The translations under genes were made by a program, and so were the position numbers. A stretch of DNA of 64,000 nucleotides from Cliona cf. orientalis (lineage: Eukaryota; Porifera; Demospongiae; Clionaida; Clionaidae), in NCBI GenBank assembly GCA_963930775.1, contig OZ005689.1, positions 17,941,775-18,005,774 of the forward strand. Direction: 5' to 3'. Under the pieces are notes generated by a model, which saw nothing but the letters and a program-made list of their open reading frames with translations, was not told the origin of the DNA and made no database searches. Below, piece after piece: positions 21,673-33,150 of this stretch (position 1 is its first letter; the number at the start of each line of letters is the position of its first letter).

Positions 21673-23932
21673 GGAGGCCTAGAAACGAACTTGTGAACAT
21701 TTATAAGCAGCAAGCATCCCAGACACTGTACATTAATAATACTGTAAGTGATGGTATATATGCATCCGTATTTAGAGGACTATCATTACAAGAATATGTA
21801 ATCGCCAGACAACAATATTGTACTCAAATGCACAAAAATTGTTCCGATTGCTCAAGAATGCTTCAAATTGCACAGGAGATACTAGCAAATGGTTTTACGA
21901 AACTCAAAGATTCATATGTACAAACTTTCCTCATGTAAAGTATGACTCAAATTTAGCTAGGCGTAGGTTACTACAAATGCCATTAGTATGCATAAGAGTG
22001 GACTACAGTCAGGGGAGATCAGAATGTTTACTGTTGGAGCATATACCCGGTGTGAACTACAGCAATATGCGCATCCTACTTCATAAAGTTGTGGCAACAT
22101 GTGATTTTACGTCACCTAGTGCCACAGTGAATAAGAGTGTTGTGAAATCTTTGCTTGGATTATGCCAATCTGACAGAGAGCGAGAATGTGTTTGCTATGC
22201 CGTTTTTAAGTCATCTGGCATGTCTGCCACCCAAGCTAGGAAGAACTTGGGATTTGAAAATATGGCTAGCAGATCAGAGAAGGTTGAACAAGCTATTGAA
22301 CATGCCAGCTACATTCGATCTAGCATAGAGAAGCTATCTAAGATAAAGGAGAAAGCTGTATTACGTAATCTTGGTATTGACTGGGATGAAGACAGCAGTT
22401 CTGATGAAAGTGTTGAAATCCTAGAAGAGGCACCAACACTTCCTGCATTCATACAAGAGGAACTGGATATTGAGGAAATGACAAAATTGGTTAGAGACTC
22501 CCTATTTAACTGGTTTGAAGTAGATGAAAGGTTGCAGAAGATGTATGGTTCTGATAAAATTAATCTCCATTACAAACGCTCGCCCAATCTATTGAAAGTT
22601 TGCAGATTACTTCCCGAGAAAAGGAAATGCTGTCAATTTCATTAGAAGCATATCGTATGGAGGAAGAAATAAACTGCAATTTACAAAGACAGGCTGACCA
22701 ATTAAATGGTTGTATTATTTCTGAAAGTGACAGTGATGACCCTAGTGCTGTGCATACATCCAAGTCTCCATTGGATCCTAATCTGGTACTGAAACGACGA
22801 AAAAGTATTCGAAAGCAGAGACAGCGGCTGATGGCTAAGAAGATCTCAGAACAAAATTTTCTTCACAGGAAGACTTCAAAACGTGAAGACACGATCCTCA
22901 AAATGTACCCCGATATAGGAGAGAATTTGTCAGAGATCAAAACGTTGGTGCTGATAAGTGGAGGAGGACGGGTGTTCTCACCTTTGATGGGAACGTAAAA
23001 GGCAAACAAAAAGTCACCTATGAACGGATACGTAAGCATCTGGAAGGTGTATACAATCGAAAGTTTGCATATGGCACGATCGTTCAGTTGTGCATTGCAC
23101 GTAACAGACGACATAAGTCATCGTCTCGTTATAAGGGTGTTGCGAAAGTGACCACGCGTAGAGCACGCAAAGGTTTCCAGCTCAGGTATAACCCTGACTT
23201 CCATTGGTCATACCGTGGGCTGTACTTTATCCAACTGACAGATGGCAGCAATATCGTTAACTTAAATCGTGATGACTCAGCTGGTTTCAGGCTGGACACA
23301 TTGGCTACTAACAAGCAGTATGCTAGCCCTATGCTTGCTGGTGATAGTGTTTTAACCACACATACAGACTATGTAAACAGATATCCAAGCACATTGCAAA
23401 CATCATCTTACCATTTCACTCGCACTAAACCGACCCCTGAAGTATGTGCTGGTGTCGTCAAAGCTTCACCTGTACATCCAAAAAATGCAGGACAGCATGC
23501 TGCTGACTTTGACATGCTAAAGCAGCAAGAGGAATTGCATACAGTTTTCCATAAAGCCAATGGAGATCAAAAAGATATTCTTTGCGTCAGAGTCGATGGA
23601 GCGGTTGATGAAGGTCCAAGTCATGATGAAATTCAATTTTTTGGACCCTTGAACATATCAAGTATAAGCGAGTGGCTTCCTTGATTACTGCTCGTAGTAG
23701 TGGATCAAGTTTTTTGAACCGTGTTGAACTTCAAAATGGATGCCTGACCCGTGGGCATTCAAATTTATTTATACCTTCAACACTGGCTGGTAACTGTATT
23801 GTTGGTGGTCAAATTGACCAGAATATTCTCAAGGAAAGCTTGAATTTAGCAATTGATGTGTACTTGGATAGAGTGAATAGATGCCATGTGACAATTGTAG
23901 CACATGGTTCCACTGGAGTTGTGTCAATGTAA
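21643..23932 (+). pseudogene. Element A transposase-like gene, frameshifted and 3'-truncated (copy B)
   Basis: Successive frames align in order with copy A: ELVNIYKQQ...LSLQEYVIAR (to ~21935), ARRRLLQMPLVCIRVDY...MSATQARKNLGFENM (21940-22590), SISLEAYRMEEEINC...KISEQNFLHRKTSKR (22600-22900), then IARNRRHKSS, RRARKGFQLRYNPDFHWS, ILCVRVDGAVDEGPSHDE (~23580-23640) and SGSSFLNRVELQNGCLTRGH (23700-23757). At least four frameshifts separate these pieces. Similarity to copy A ends near 23930, within the region that reads YISFVNKAPCGS in copy A. Not functional. Confidence 0.85.
21651..21680 (+). promoter_or_regulatory. hairpin at the accessory/transposase gene junction (copy B)
   Basis: AGGCCTCCCT and AGGGAGGCCT form a perfect 10-bp stem with a 10-base loop, at the same place as in copy A. 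The accessory TAG (21670-21672) is at the loop/stem border, and the transposase frame again runs in -1 across it (RPPCAEVGRPRNELVNIY). The position matching the copy A slippery heptamer reads C TCT TTT and is not a canonical slippery site. Confidence 0.6.
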
Positions 23933-23934
23933 CC

Positions 23935-24185
23935 TTAGAACCCACTTCATTTGTGTTCACACTGTGAACAATAATTATTCATTATTCATAACAATAATTA
24001 TTCATTTTGATGATAATAATATCATTAATAATAATTATGAGGATATAAAATTTAATGACATTGTGTTGGTATAAAAAGTGAGTATTTTCTTGTATTTGAT
24101 GATGTTCCCCACCTTGATACCTGGGGGAATAGTAAGTCATTTGATCAAAGATATTGCCCCAGGGTAGAGTCCATTGATATTATGT
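23935..24185. other. AT-rich non-coding end of Element A copy B
   Basis: Runs of ataataatt and similar follow the truncated transposase and precede the right TIR. No ORF. Confidence 0.5.
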
Positions 24186-24891
24186 GAGTCAAATCCCCAC
24201 CCCTTCCCCGTGGGGGGGTAGGTGGGGCAATACATTGATAGGTGCATTACTCACGCATACAGAACTCCTGCATCCCACCTTCTTTTCGCGTAAAAACGGG
24301 CACTCGTTGATTTTTGGTCATAAAGGGGTTAAATATGTAATTATGCACATGCGCAGTGCGGTATTCGATCAATGGTGCGCGGTTGGACGTCCAAGGCAGT
24401 CCTCATCTTCATCGCCAGGCGCTTGAAAGGTTCAATAAATCAACCGAAGGTAAGGATTTTACATTAATAAGGTATAGTAGTAGTGATTGAATGCTAGAAA
24501 CACAGCGCACTGTTGGATGGCTCTCCCTTTGGGGTCAGTGAGGTAGGACTGGGCCTAGGTGTAGCGCACACTGAATCCAATTGATGGTCCAAGTTTGTTT
24601 CCATCTGGGTAAGACACCTTTAAATCAGCATGCATCAAGGCTCGAATTTCAAATGGATGTGGGTTCACTGTGTACAGAGCACCAATAGCTACTGCTATAT
24701 TATGATTCAAAAATTGCTGCATGTAATCGTGCATACAGCCACAGTATAGTCTATTTTTTTTACTATGTATCAGGGGCAGCACCTAAAAATGGCAGCAACA
24801 TCAGATCATGGAGAAGCATAGCCCACTTATGGAGAATTAATACATATGCTGCAAACTTCAGAGGCAAAAGCAGTCAGGCAAGTCTGTTGTT

Positions 24892-27800
24892 GTGGACCTA
24901 CTGACAGCAGAATTTCAGCATAAATTTCCACAAATCCCAATCAGTCGGCCCAGCAGGTTTTTGGATACAGTGCGACGACTTGAAGCACCTACAATGCCAT
25001 CAGCTCTTGAACAAAGAAAACTGGATGGTTCCCCTTTGAAGTTTATCTTAAGAGAAAATGGATTCCAAGAATCAAGAACACACACCAGCATCAAGGTACA
25101 TATTATTATGCAGATAAAATTCAATGACTACTGTAGCTACTGTCCTATCCTGATATTGAATCATACCCACTAATTACTCAGTCTGGTACAATAATAACAT
25201 GACATGTGTACAGGTCAGTTGTATAGGAAAAGTTAGGGAATGGCACCTGTCTGTCACTATATAAACTGATAGCATTTATGACTTATACTATAACTGAATT
25301 TAGCACTTGAGAGCCACTGGATTTACCCTTTCTGCTGGACATTATAGTTATATTGCAGGCACAGCCTTGTATTGGCCCGTAACTGACTTGATATTGACAT
25401 AGAAATTTAATTAGTACCTATTCTTTTACATTGAGCATGTTGCCCACAGTGTCGCTGTGTACACAAATATGATCGAACCTGTTTGACACTATAATACTCT
25501 GTATTGGAGAATGTTTTGTCACTAGTTACCCAGGTAATATCTAACAGAATTAATAATAGTTATCTGATAGTAATTGGGGTGCATGTGATGCATGGTCGAA
25601 TGCACCTCAGTTACTGTCAGATAACTATTTTGTTGGTAGTTGACCTTTGTTCATCATTGGCCTACTTCATGATGACCCACCCCTTCCCATAGCTGGCAAA
25701 TTGCCTATAAAAACTTTGGTTGCTAGGCAACTACCAACAAAGCACAGTTCATCTACTAGTATACTGTGCTTTGCAGGTCATACAGTTGTCCAGTGGTAAT
25801 AGTAAACAAACAGTGGCTCTTAAGTGTTTAATTCAGTTAATAATAATATACTATATACAAGTCACAATGGCTGTTAGTTTTCATAGTGGCAGAGACAAAT
25901 CCCATTCTCTATCTCCTAGACAACTGAGCACAGTACTGGGACAGATTCACGTGATAGTATTTATATAGTAGCTGCTCCACTGACTCCACGGTACATGGGC
26001 TGGAGTAAGCATGCATAGTCTAGATCTGCATACAATGTATCCTTAGCGGTAAATGGACACTACCGTAGTGTTTAACGTTACTATCTGTGCTTTTTATGAA
26101 TCTGTATAGGTTTTCCAATGGAATTGGAGAGATATGGACTCACTGAAGACATTAGAAGAAACATTTTTATCCATAGAGAATAATAGAGGCCATACCCGGT
26201 CACTAAGCGAAGTTTCCATTGTTGGATTTTATCTACAATTACATCACTATCTGAAAAGGTGGCCTGTCTCGTTTGGCAACAAAATCCATGATTGGGAAGT
26301 TCAAAATCAAAGAGACTGTGCACGTCGCCAGATTCAAGAAAGTAAATGGAAGTTTGATGCAACAGAAGCAGATTTTGTTCACTATGAACAGGAATTACTA
26401 GAAGAAAATGAGGAGCTCCGTGAACTAGTTAGCTCATTAAGAAATCAAATTCAGCTGCTCTCTGATACAGAAGTGTCCCTCCAGACGAAAGAGAAAGGAA
26501 GTGGTAATATGTACACACCAGCAGTAAGAGAACTGTGCTATTCATTATTGGCCGATCAGATACCACCAGCAAAAGTTGCAACTACCATTCAAGCTGTACT
26601 AATATGTTTTATGCCCTCACTTGATTTGCACACCATAAAGTTACCCAGTGAGGGATGTGCGTCTTATATGCGAAGACAAGAACTCACAACTATCAGCATG
26701 GTACATAAGGCTACCAAAATCACCGAGGAAGCTCAGTGAGGAACTCTGCACCTTAACTCAGATGGGACCACTATATCACAAAAGAAGCTACAAGGAGTTG
26801 CCATGAATGGAATGATTGTGTCAGTTAATGAAGTACCCGATGGTACTGCAGACAGCATAATTAATGATATATCTAAAGAGTTACAGAAGTTGCGTGAAAT
26901 TGGCCATTGTTTGAACTTACCAAATGCAGATAAGATCAACTGGACTCTTATTATATCATCATCTGATAGCGCTTCAACACAGAAACGATTCAACAAACTT
27001 CTACAAGACAAGCGGGAGGATGAGAATCAGTTTGGTCCCGCCTGCCAGAATGCAGTTGAGATAGTGGAGAATTTTTGTTACATGCACTTAGGAGTTAATC
27101 TACGTAAAGCCTTCCTTAAAGGAGCTAAAAACATGACAGTGTCAGATCCTGCAGCTGGTGACACAGAGAGTACTGCATCACGAGATCAATGTCAAGTGGA
27201 TACAATGGTACATGAATTTTGTAAAGTTTTTGGAAAGCATGGAGTGCCAGAATATGGATGTGGAACCCTAGCCTTTCCAGATTTTTTGGAATTGAAAATA
27301 CGTGAGAGCACTTCATATGATAAAGTTGTATCATATTATCAGCAATGCATTAAGGTGTCACTGGAACGTCAAGTTGGCAGCAGATACTTTATCACTGCAT
27401 GCAATGCTGGAAAGATCCTTTTCCTTCAGGAAGCTGCACTAGAATTTCTTTTGTACACAGGAAAAGATGCTGGTAATAGACCTGAGCAGGACGTATTCAG
27501 GAAACTGCAAGATCCTCAAGAGTTGGTACAGCTCAAGGCGGATGCACTGTTTCACCATGTGTATGCCGATCTTTCTATGCTAGCTAAGTCAACTGATTTG
27601 AACAAATCATCGCTTGACATGAATGAACATAATCTTGAGCTACAACACTTTCTACAGGAAGTAGAGCACAATCCACAGGTGGTCACTGATAGAGAGTTAA
27701 AAGTATTTGTCTCAGAAGAGAGATTGTATGGAGATGATAAGAGTTAATCACCGTCTCCATTCTAGATATAAGCCAGTAGAGGAGCGAATACTCAAGGTAG

Positions 27801-28735
27801 ATGAATGGGATGGCACTCTTTTACTTCCACTACTTGCTGTTGGTGCAACTGAGATGAATAGCAAGCTCGTAACTTATGCAAAGAATCAATTCCCTGGAGG
27901 GAAATACTGGAATCCAGAACCAGCTGTTGAAGCCACACTCAAGAGGCTGAAACCAAATAATGATCTCTGTGAGAGTATATTGGGATTGAATGATTATCTC
28001 ACAACAACCATTCCGAATTTACACCAACTCACCCGCTCTAATATGATCCAGGTAAAGAAAAACAAAACGATGCAGTGGTTCCATAAGCTTGCTTAAGTAG
28101 AACAGCAAGCAATAGTGAAATTAGCTGTTAAAAAGAGAGGACAAGTACTGAAGGCATACAAAGAGGAAGAGGCTACAAGGAAGAAGGAATGGCAAGACAA
28201 GATGATCCTAGAGAAACAATGCAGAGATGCATTGAAGCACAGAGCTATCATAGAAAGGGAAAAGTTATCAAAATTACACTTTATTACATCCCCAGATGAA
28301 CTGAGGAGAATTCTTCTAGAGATTGACAATGAAGACGACAGTGCTTCTAAGAAAGTGAAAAAGAAACTTGCTATCATGCATGAACAAATCAACATCAGAA
28401 AGAAGTTGTTTAATCAAAAAATTGACACTCCCTTCACTCACCACAGGAAGCAATGGCCTTTATGTGGTATCATTCAAGAACTAAGTAATTTTATAGCCAA
28501 AACTATGACATCCCGTAGTGGTACAGGAACTGAATCAGATATTGATCCAGCATCATTGGTTGGAAAGAGAATTTGCCATAAGTTTGAAGTTGATAGCCAG
28601 GATGAGTGGTATGATGATGTTATAAGCTACAATGCCGTAACACATCTACATGAGATTGTGTACAATGGGGAAGAAGAACACTGTTATTTCAACCTCCAAG
28701 AAGATATTTTACATGGTGACTTGTCGATTTATTGA
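24892..28735 (+). pseudogene. Element C transposase-like protein with Tudor-like C-terminus
   Basis: A first exon ends at about 25096 (FPQIPISRPSRFLDTVRRLE, donor gtacat). A ~1-kb intron follows, and the main frame resumes near 26110 after tatag. The N-terminal part has a coiled coil (YEQELLEENEELRELVSSLR). The core has LHLNSDGTTISQKKLQG, INWTLIISSSDSASTQKRF and VENFCYMHLGVNLRKAF, with acidic residues that could form a DDE site (inference). The C-terminus (LVGKRICHKFEVD...EWYDDVISY...EEEHCYFNL) reads like a Tudor/SH3-like barrel. Lesions: in-frame TGA at 26737, a frameshift near 27740, and TAA at 28094. Similar proteins seem familiar from cnidarian and sponge predictions, but I cannot name the superfamily. 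Confidence 0.75.
25541..25740. repeat. dispersed repeat with internal palindrome, in the Element C intron
   Basis: atctgatagtaattggggtg and its mirror (cagttactgtcagataac), then ttggtagttg, tgatgacccaccccttccca and aactttggttgctaggcaac. The same modules occur in reverse orientation at 53057-53268 in another gene's intron. It is probably a short non-autonomous element. Confidence 0.75.
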
Positions 28736-28820
28736 TTATAACACAAACCATAATATATACACAATTACAAGCATAATGGACATTGTGTATCATTACAGTA
28801 CTGTTGATGTCTGTTTGTAG

Positions 28821-29108
28821 TCACGCTTTAAGGACTTGCAATTCATGAGTAATATCCTTTAAGGCACGTTTTGTGTCGCGAAGCTCTTCTCCAACTTTAT
28901 TGAATTATTTTTTTATTGCCTTAAGCTCATCTTTTTGCCTCTGCATAGTTCCTGATAATTCATGGACTTGAGCAGAGCATCCCTTCACCTCATTCTGAAG
29001 GTTCTGAATTGTGGTGTATAGGTCACACGTAGACACCTTTTCTGGTCGTTCACAGTCAGGCTCAGTCAGTTAATGATCACTTGTGCACACCGAGCCATCA
29101 GTAGCCAT
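28821..29108 (-). pseudogene. small coiled-coil protein of Element C (two in-frame stops)
   Basis: An ATG at 29108 opens a 96-codon frame ending with TGA at 28821-28823. It contains TAA after 12 codons and another TAA about 67 codons in. The residues in between are clearly protein-like: CERPEKVSTCDLYTTIQNL, VKGCSAQVHELSGTMQRQKD and EELRDTKRALKDITHELQVL, the last strongly heptad-patterned. It lies tail-to-tail with the transposase-like gene (ending 28735) and inside the Element C TIRs. This suggests a second, accessory gene of the element. No database family recognised. Confidence 0.55.
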
Positions 29109-29902
29109 AATTACCCGTAGGAAAGAAATATTGCATGTTTAGGTCCATGGTGGTGTCTGTGAGTGTGTGCATGCACAATCATGCGTTGTGTGTATGTACA
29201 GATACATACACTATCAGTATATACAATAAACAAGAGTTTTTGCCATTTCCACGGTTGTAATAGTCAACGCGGCACTACATGTACAACCATTTTTAAGTGT
29301 CATCTATGACATAATACTACCTTATGGGCAGGGTATATACCTGGCGGAACTTGCTCATTATATCTCCGCCCACATACCAGGATAGCCAAGCCTATGATGC
29401 TTGCCCCTGATTCTGCCTTGGATATATAGAGTGAACTATCATAAAGGTGTCTCATCTAGATGGAAATAAACTTGGACCATCAATTGGATTCAGTATGCGC
29501 TATACCTAGGCCCAGTCCTACCTCACTGACCCAAAGGGAGAGCCATCCACAGTGCGCTGTGCTTTCTAGCACTAAATCACCGCTATTCACGTCTTATTTT
29601 GCTCATTTACTTACCTTGGATGAAGAAGTGGGCCCTTCCAGCACATCACAATGAAGCACAGAAACTCACTTGGCTGTCCAAACGCGCGCCCTGACAGAAC
29701 GACCTTTATTGCGCATGCGCATGTATTAATCTTAACCCCTTTTCGACGAAATATTGCTGAGTGTGGGAGTCTCCGCGAAAGGCAGATCGGGGGCGGGGTT
29801 TCGGTGTGCGTAAGTAATGTACTAATAGAACCTATGTTATACACGAGTTAAATATCCAACACTTCAAAGTTCATATTTTTGTCATGCGGACCCTAACTTC
29901 AT

Positions 29903-30305
29903 GTTGAATCACCCAGGGGTGTTTATTACATGCAGTCTTAGCTATAACAACAATCATAGACAACTTACAAAGTGTAGAGTCCTTCGCTTCTCTCGATATC
30001 TTCTTCCTAAGATCAGGACTGCTGTACTGGCGGTCTCTCTGTGCCCATCTTCCCAGCAAATTTAGTATGGCACAAACCGTGTGGTATAATATGGAGCGTA
30101 TACAGAATCATTGAACGTTGAGCTATGTACGTACAAAACGCTCCGTTTCTCGAAAAATTGTGAACTGAGCCACGGGTGACCCATGTACAATGTATGTTTT
30201 GGCCATAACTCAGCTTAGGAAGCTTTTTAGAGCCTGGCTCTTTGACCATTGAACTCTACAGTAAATTCTGCATCGATCCATACCCAAAACGCGATTTTCA
30301 TGTAA
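29903..30305. other. interior of Element D, right of Element C
   Basis: Between the Element C target duplication and the Element D right TIR. A minus-strand ORF of 78 codons (30249-30013) exists, but no motif supports it. Confidence 0.4.
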
Positions 30306-30419
30306 AATCGCGAGTGGTCGGTTTTTCCATAGCGGGTCAAATATGCAGCAAAGCTATTACACTTTACTGCTTTACATTATTTTCAATAATATGCAGATAA
30401 AAACTGCAGAGTAACAAAC

Positions 30420-30797
30420 TATCATCAAGGGCTTATCGAGCCGCCGTAGGCGGCGAGAGGGCATGCAATGCATGTAGACAGCGAAATCCTAAATGTTACT
30501 AAATTTAGAATTCAAACATTCCTCGCCCATGCGCACCGTGACATATGAAATGTCACGCGGCGCAGTGCCACGGCCGCTCAGAGCCGGCTACTGCGCGCAC
30601 ACGCCTGCGCCGCGTATAGTGCTGGCATACGTGGTATATAATGTAGAGGGCGGAGTCGAGTATAGTAGTATGTACATGTATAAGTCTAGCCTAGCGCTAT
30701 AGCTCTCCAATATTCAATGTGCGTAGATTAGCGCGCGCGCGCTGGAAGACACGTGGCCAGGTCCCCTACGTACGTCCCCTGTCCTGCTACATGTACA
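30420..30797 (+). promoter_or_regulatory. probable promoter region of the 30.8-kb gene
   Basis: It includes a gccgccgtaggcggc palindrome (30441) and a locally GC-rich, CpG-containing stretch (cgcggcgcagtgccacgg, gcgcgcgcgctgg) directly upstream of the ATG at 30798. This contrasts with the AT-rich surroundings. Assignment rests on composition and position only. Confidence 0.3.
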
Positions 30798-31944
30798 ATG
30801 GCTTCTTCAGCTGTTTCAAGCATCGATGAATTATCCGAGATGGATACAGAAGGTTAGTTACATGATAAAACAGCAAAAATAGGGAACAGTAATACATAAA
30901 CAATAGTACGTGGATTCTGTAGATGGGTCTGTGCCATTGGCAGAATCTGCTTGTACACCTGCAAGAAAAAGAACCAGAATAAAACCTGCAGCAATGCAGG
31001 CAGGAATCAGAACAACCAATAAGGGTAGAAAGGGGAAGAAGAAAACAGATAAGAAACAGGTGAGATTATTAAAAAAGGCACAAGAACGCTCTCAGATACA
31101 AGACATTGACAGGGAACGAGTAGTATCACACATCCACACAACCGTATCAAGTAGCCTAGTACCAGGTCTATTTCCTGAGCGACTGGTATTTTGGGAAATG
31201 ATACGGGATACCGTAGAACTAAAGAATTTTATACATTCAGCCATTGACAAGTTCATATCATTATTTGAACAAAATAGTAAAGGGAAGGAGAAGTACGCTA
31301 ACCTGTACCTTGCTTGGTTGGATTATATACGTACTTTTATGTGTCGGTCAAAACAAACTTTAGCGACACTTGCCACCATGGCACTTCTTAGAGGAAATCA
31401 TGCTCTAGGTACATGTATTTCATCTGCTACTCAAAGAACAGTAATTGCTGGGATACTTCACGCTGTTCAAGATGGAATTCAATCACAAATGGCCACTAAG
31501 ATTGAAACGCTTGAAGCTGAATGTAGCGTGACTGAGCTTCCCGCTGATGATACAGCCTTGTACCGCATATCAGGCTGGGCCCAAAAAAACTTTTGAAAAA
31601 AAATGAAACATGCACACAAGTCCAGCAGCAATTCGACCTTTTAGTGGCTATGAAGAGATCCAATTCAACCAAGGTATATCTGCCTACTGGAGCTCAATAT
31701 CTAGATCGTGGTGGATTGACTTTCGTGCATTCATGTCTATTACCATGGTTAAATGCAGTCGAGGTAAGTATGAAAGTGTTTCTAAATCACAATGAGTACA
31801 CAAGGCACGGCAAAGACATTTTTCAAGTTAGGTTTATTGCTCGTGGGTATTATGGACTTGTATAATAATTATATTATATACAATAAATGTTTGCAGATAA
31901 CCCAAGATGGTGTGGTGGAGGACTCAACACTTGCCCAAATTTAG
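30798..31944 (+). CDS. unrecognised three-exon protein with internal -1 frame change
   Basis: Exon 1 is 30798-30852 (MASSAVSSIDELSEMDTE, donor GTTAGT). Exon 2 is 30923-31763 and joins in phase 1 (DGSVPLAESACTP, a basic stretch KGRKGKKKTDKKQ, then helical sequence: LVFWEMIRDTVELKNFIHSA and CRSKQTLATLATMALLRGN). The zero frame ends at TGA 31594-31596. The -1 frame continues open (KKNETCTQVQQQFDLLVAMK ... LTFVHSCLLPWLNAVE) to a GTAAGT donor at 31764. Exon 3, 31897-31944, ends in TAG and joins in phase 0 only with the -1 frame. That splice agreement argues the -1 segment is real coding sequence. No family recognised. It may be a TE-derived or host gene, and a simple homopolymer indel is the main alternative to recoding. 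Confidence 0.6.
31584..31590 (+). promoter_or_regulatory. A AAA AAC slippery heptamer in frame
   Basis: The zero-frame codons are CAA AAA AAC TTT TGA, so A AAA AAC sits in the exact -1 slippage register, 3 bases before the zero-frame stop. The -1 frame is open and correctly phased to the next exon. No clear downstream stem-loop is visible in the following 30 bases. Confidence 0.4.
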
Positions 31945-32585
31945 TGAGACTCATACAAAATTGACTGTTTGGCAAGTACTGCATCTATAAAGGTCACTGA
32001 TTTCATTTCTCTTCCAATATCAGCTAGTAACCAAAGGCGGCAAAGGATCGTGCCACTACCACATACGCCTTGGTGCCATCAGGAGCATATTATGAGCCAC
32101 CAAAGGCGGCGAAGGAGCATGTAGCTTGCGTGCCATCAAATACAAATTCATGTGTGGAACTGGGGGTGGCTATCCATGTATGTATAATATTTCAAAGACA
32201 CACACTTTCTATATTTGGAAAGAATTGCACTAGAATTTGAATTTTGTTAAAAATTAATAAGCGAATACACTATGACAGTCATGTACTCGATGTTCAACAG
32301 GGATAGTAAACGTTTTATCATGGGTATCTAACAAAATTAAAGGATTGTCCATGATATCAAGACTGAACATCAAAAATACTGGGGTCAGGAAATTGATCCC
32401 CATTGGCATATTACATGTGCCGCACCATCACAAAACAGAGCCCACTATGGAATGTCGGCCCACCCCCCACTTTGGGCTCAATTTCCTGCTAAGGTCTAGA
32501 GTTTACTCGAATGTGCACCCATGCCCTTGAAATTGCAGCTCAAATGGTGATATATGAGGACTAAACTTTGAATGGTCTATGTTGA
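31945..32585. other. no supported gene; fragments of an MITE near 32077-32135
   Basis: ggcggcgaaggagcat near 32106 and catcaggagcatattatgag near 32077 resemble the terminus of the hAT-like MITE at 6399. The rest is unassigned. Confidence 0.4.
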
Positions 32586-33150
32586 ATGTGATCGTCTCTG
32601 AAAAGACCCGGCATATGGGATTTTCATGAAAGTTGAATTTATGTGCCACACCCCCAATATTCGAGAAATTACGATCTAAAGGCATTGCTATGCACACGTA
32701 TGGCGTTTCCGCATACTATGTGTGACCCGGAAATCAATTAAATGGACCTGGGCGGAGCCATTTGAAATAAACGTAAAGATCGAGCAAGAGTTGGATTTCA
32801 TTGTTGATAACAACAGCCGATTGTCCTTCGATGCCCAAGAAGCTAAAAGGTGAGTGAACGTACAGTAGTTCGATGAGTATCTAGGTAGAGAATTCTAATT
32901 AGCACCCATAGCAACAGGCTCCGTGTACGGCAGCTTTACAGACTAGGTAGGTCAAAATGAAGGCTTATTTCGCCTTTGTAACTTACGGTTAGCCTCCGTA
33001 GATGAAGGCAAAGGATAGTAGAAAGGTTCTTTGGCATGAATATGACAAAACTAAACATTGACATTTTTGACTTGAGGTACAGTACTAAAAAACGTGCATT
33101 GCACGAATAGCGCGCAGATCCCATATGCCGATTTTTGTCAGATAGGTAAC
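32586..33150 (+). mobile_element. MITE-X copy 3
   Basis: It shares the full body with copy 1: the cacacccccaat block, gacccggaaatcaattaaatg, the exon-like frame from 32766 (ATG mutated to ATA, then NVKIEQELDFIVDNN) with GTGAGT donor, and gactaggtaggtcaaaatga. The termini are diverged. Confidence 0.8.

Larger units (their letters stand above)
20100..24246 (+). mobile_element. Element A, copy B (decayed) inserted in the left TIR of Element C
   Basis: It has the same termini as copy A (tgcacctatcaatg...cattgataggtgca) and the same TTA flanks (20097-20099 and 24247-24249). It encodes the accessory gene and the transposase gene in the same order, here on the plus strand. The transposase is broken by frameshifts and lacks its C-terminal third, including the Cys-rich, homeodomain-like and PHD regions. 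Its position inside the Element C TIR makes it the younger insertion of the two. Confidence 0.88.
20020..29895 (+). mobile_element. Element C: TIR transposon with long (~0.47 kb) inverted repeats
   Basis: The ends are TAGGGTCCGCA at 20020 and TGCGGACCCTA at 29895, with ACTTCAT on both sides (20013-20019 and 29896-29902). The inverted repeats extend ~470 bp inward (right arm ~29425-29895). The left arm is split by Element A copy B, inserted at 20100-24246, and resumes at 24250-24640. The TIR style TAGGG...CCGCA with a 7-bp duplication is reminiscent of hAT ends, but the protein was not recognised as hAT. Its own length is ~5.7 kb. Confidence 0.82.
18573..30339. mobile_element. Element D: outermost of three nested TIR elements
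   Basis: tgacccTCGATGGAAAAACC at 18573 is mirrored by ggtttttccatagcgggtca ending at 30339, a ~30-bp imperfect TIR including cgaccactcg. AATATG lies on both sides (18567-18572 and 30340-30345). About 9.9 kb of the interior is the later Element C nest (20020-29895), leaving ~1.9 kb for D itself. No transposase was recognised in that remainder. The insertion sits just downstream of the proline-rich exon. Confidence 0.65.

Noticed and set aside
20020-29895. Assignment of Element C to hAT
   Set aside because: TIR ends look hAT-like, but the duplication is 7 rather than 8 bp and no hAT dimerisation domain or BED finger is visible.
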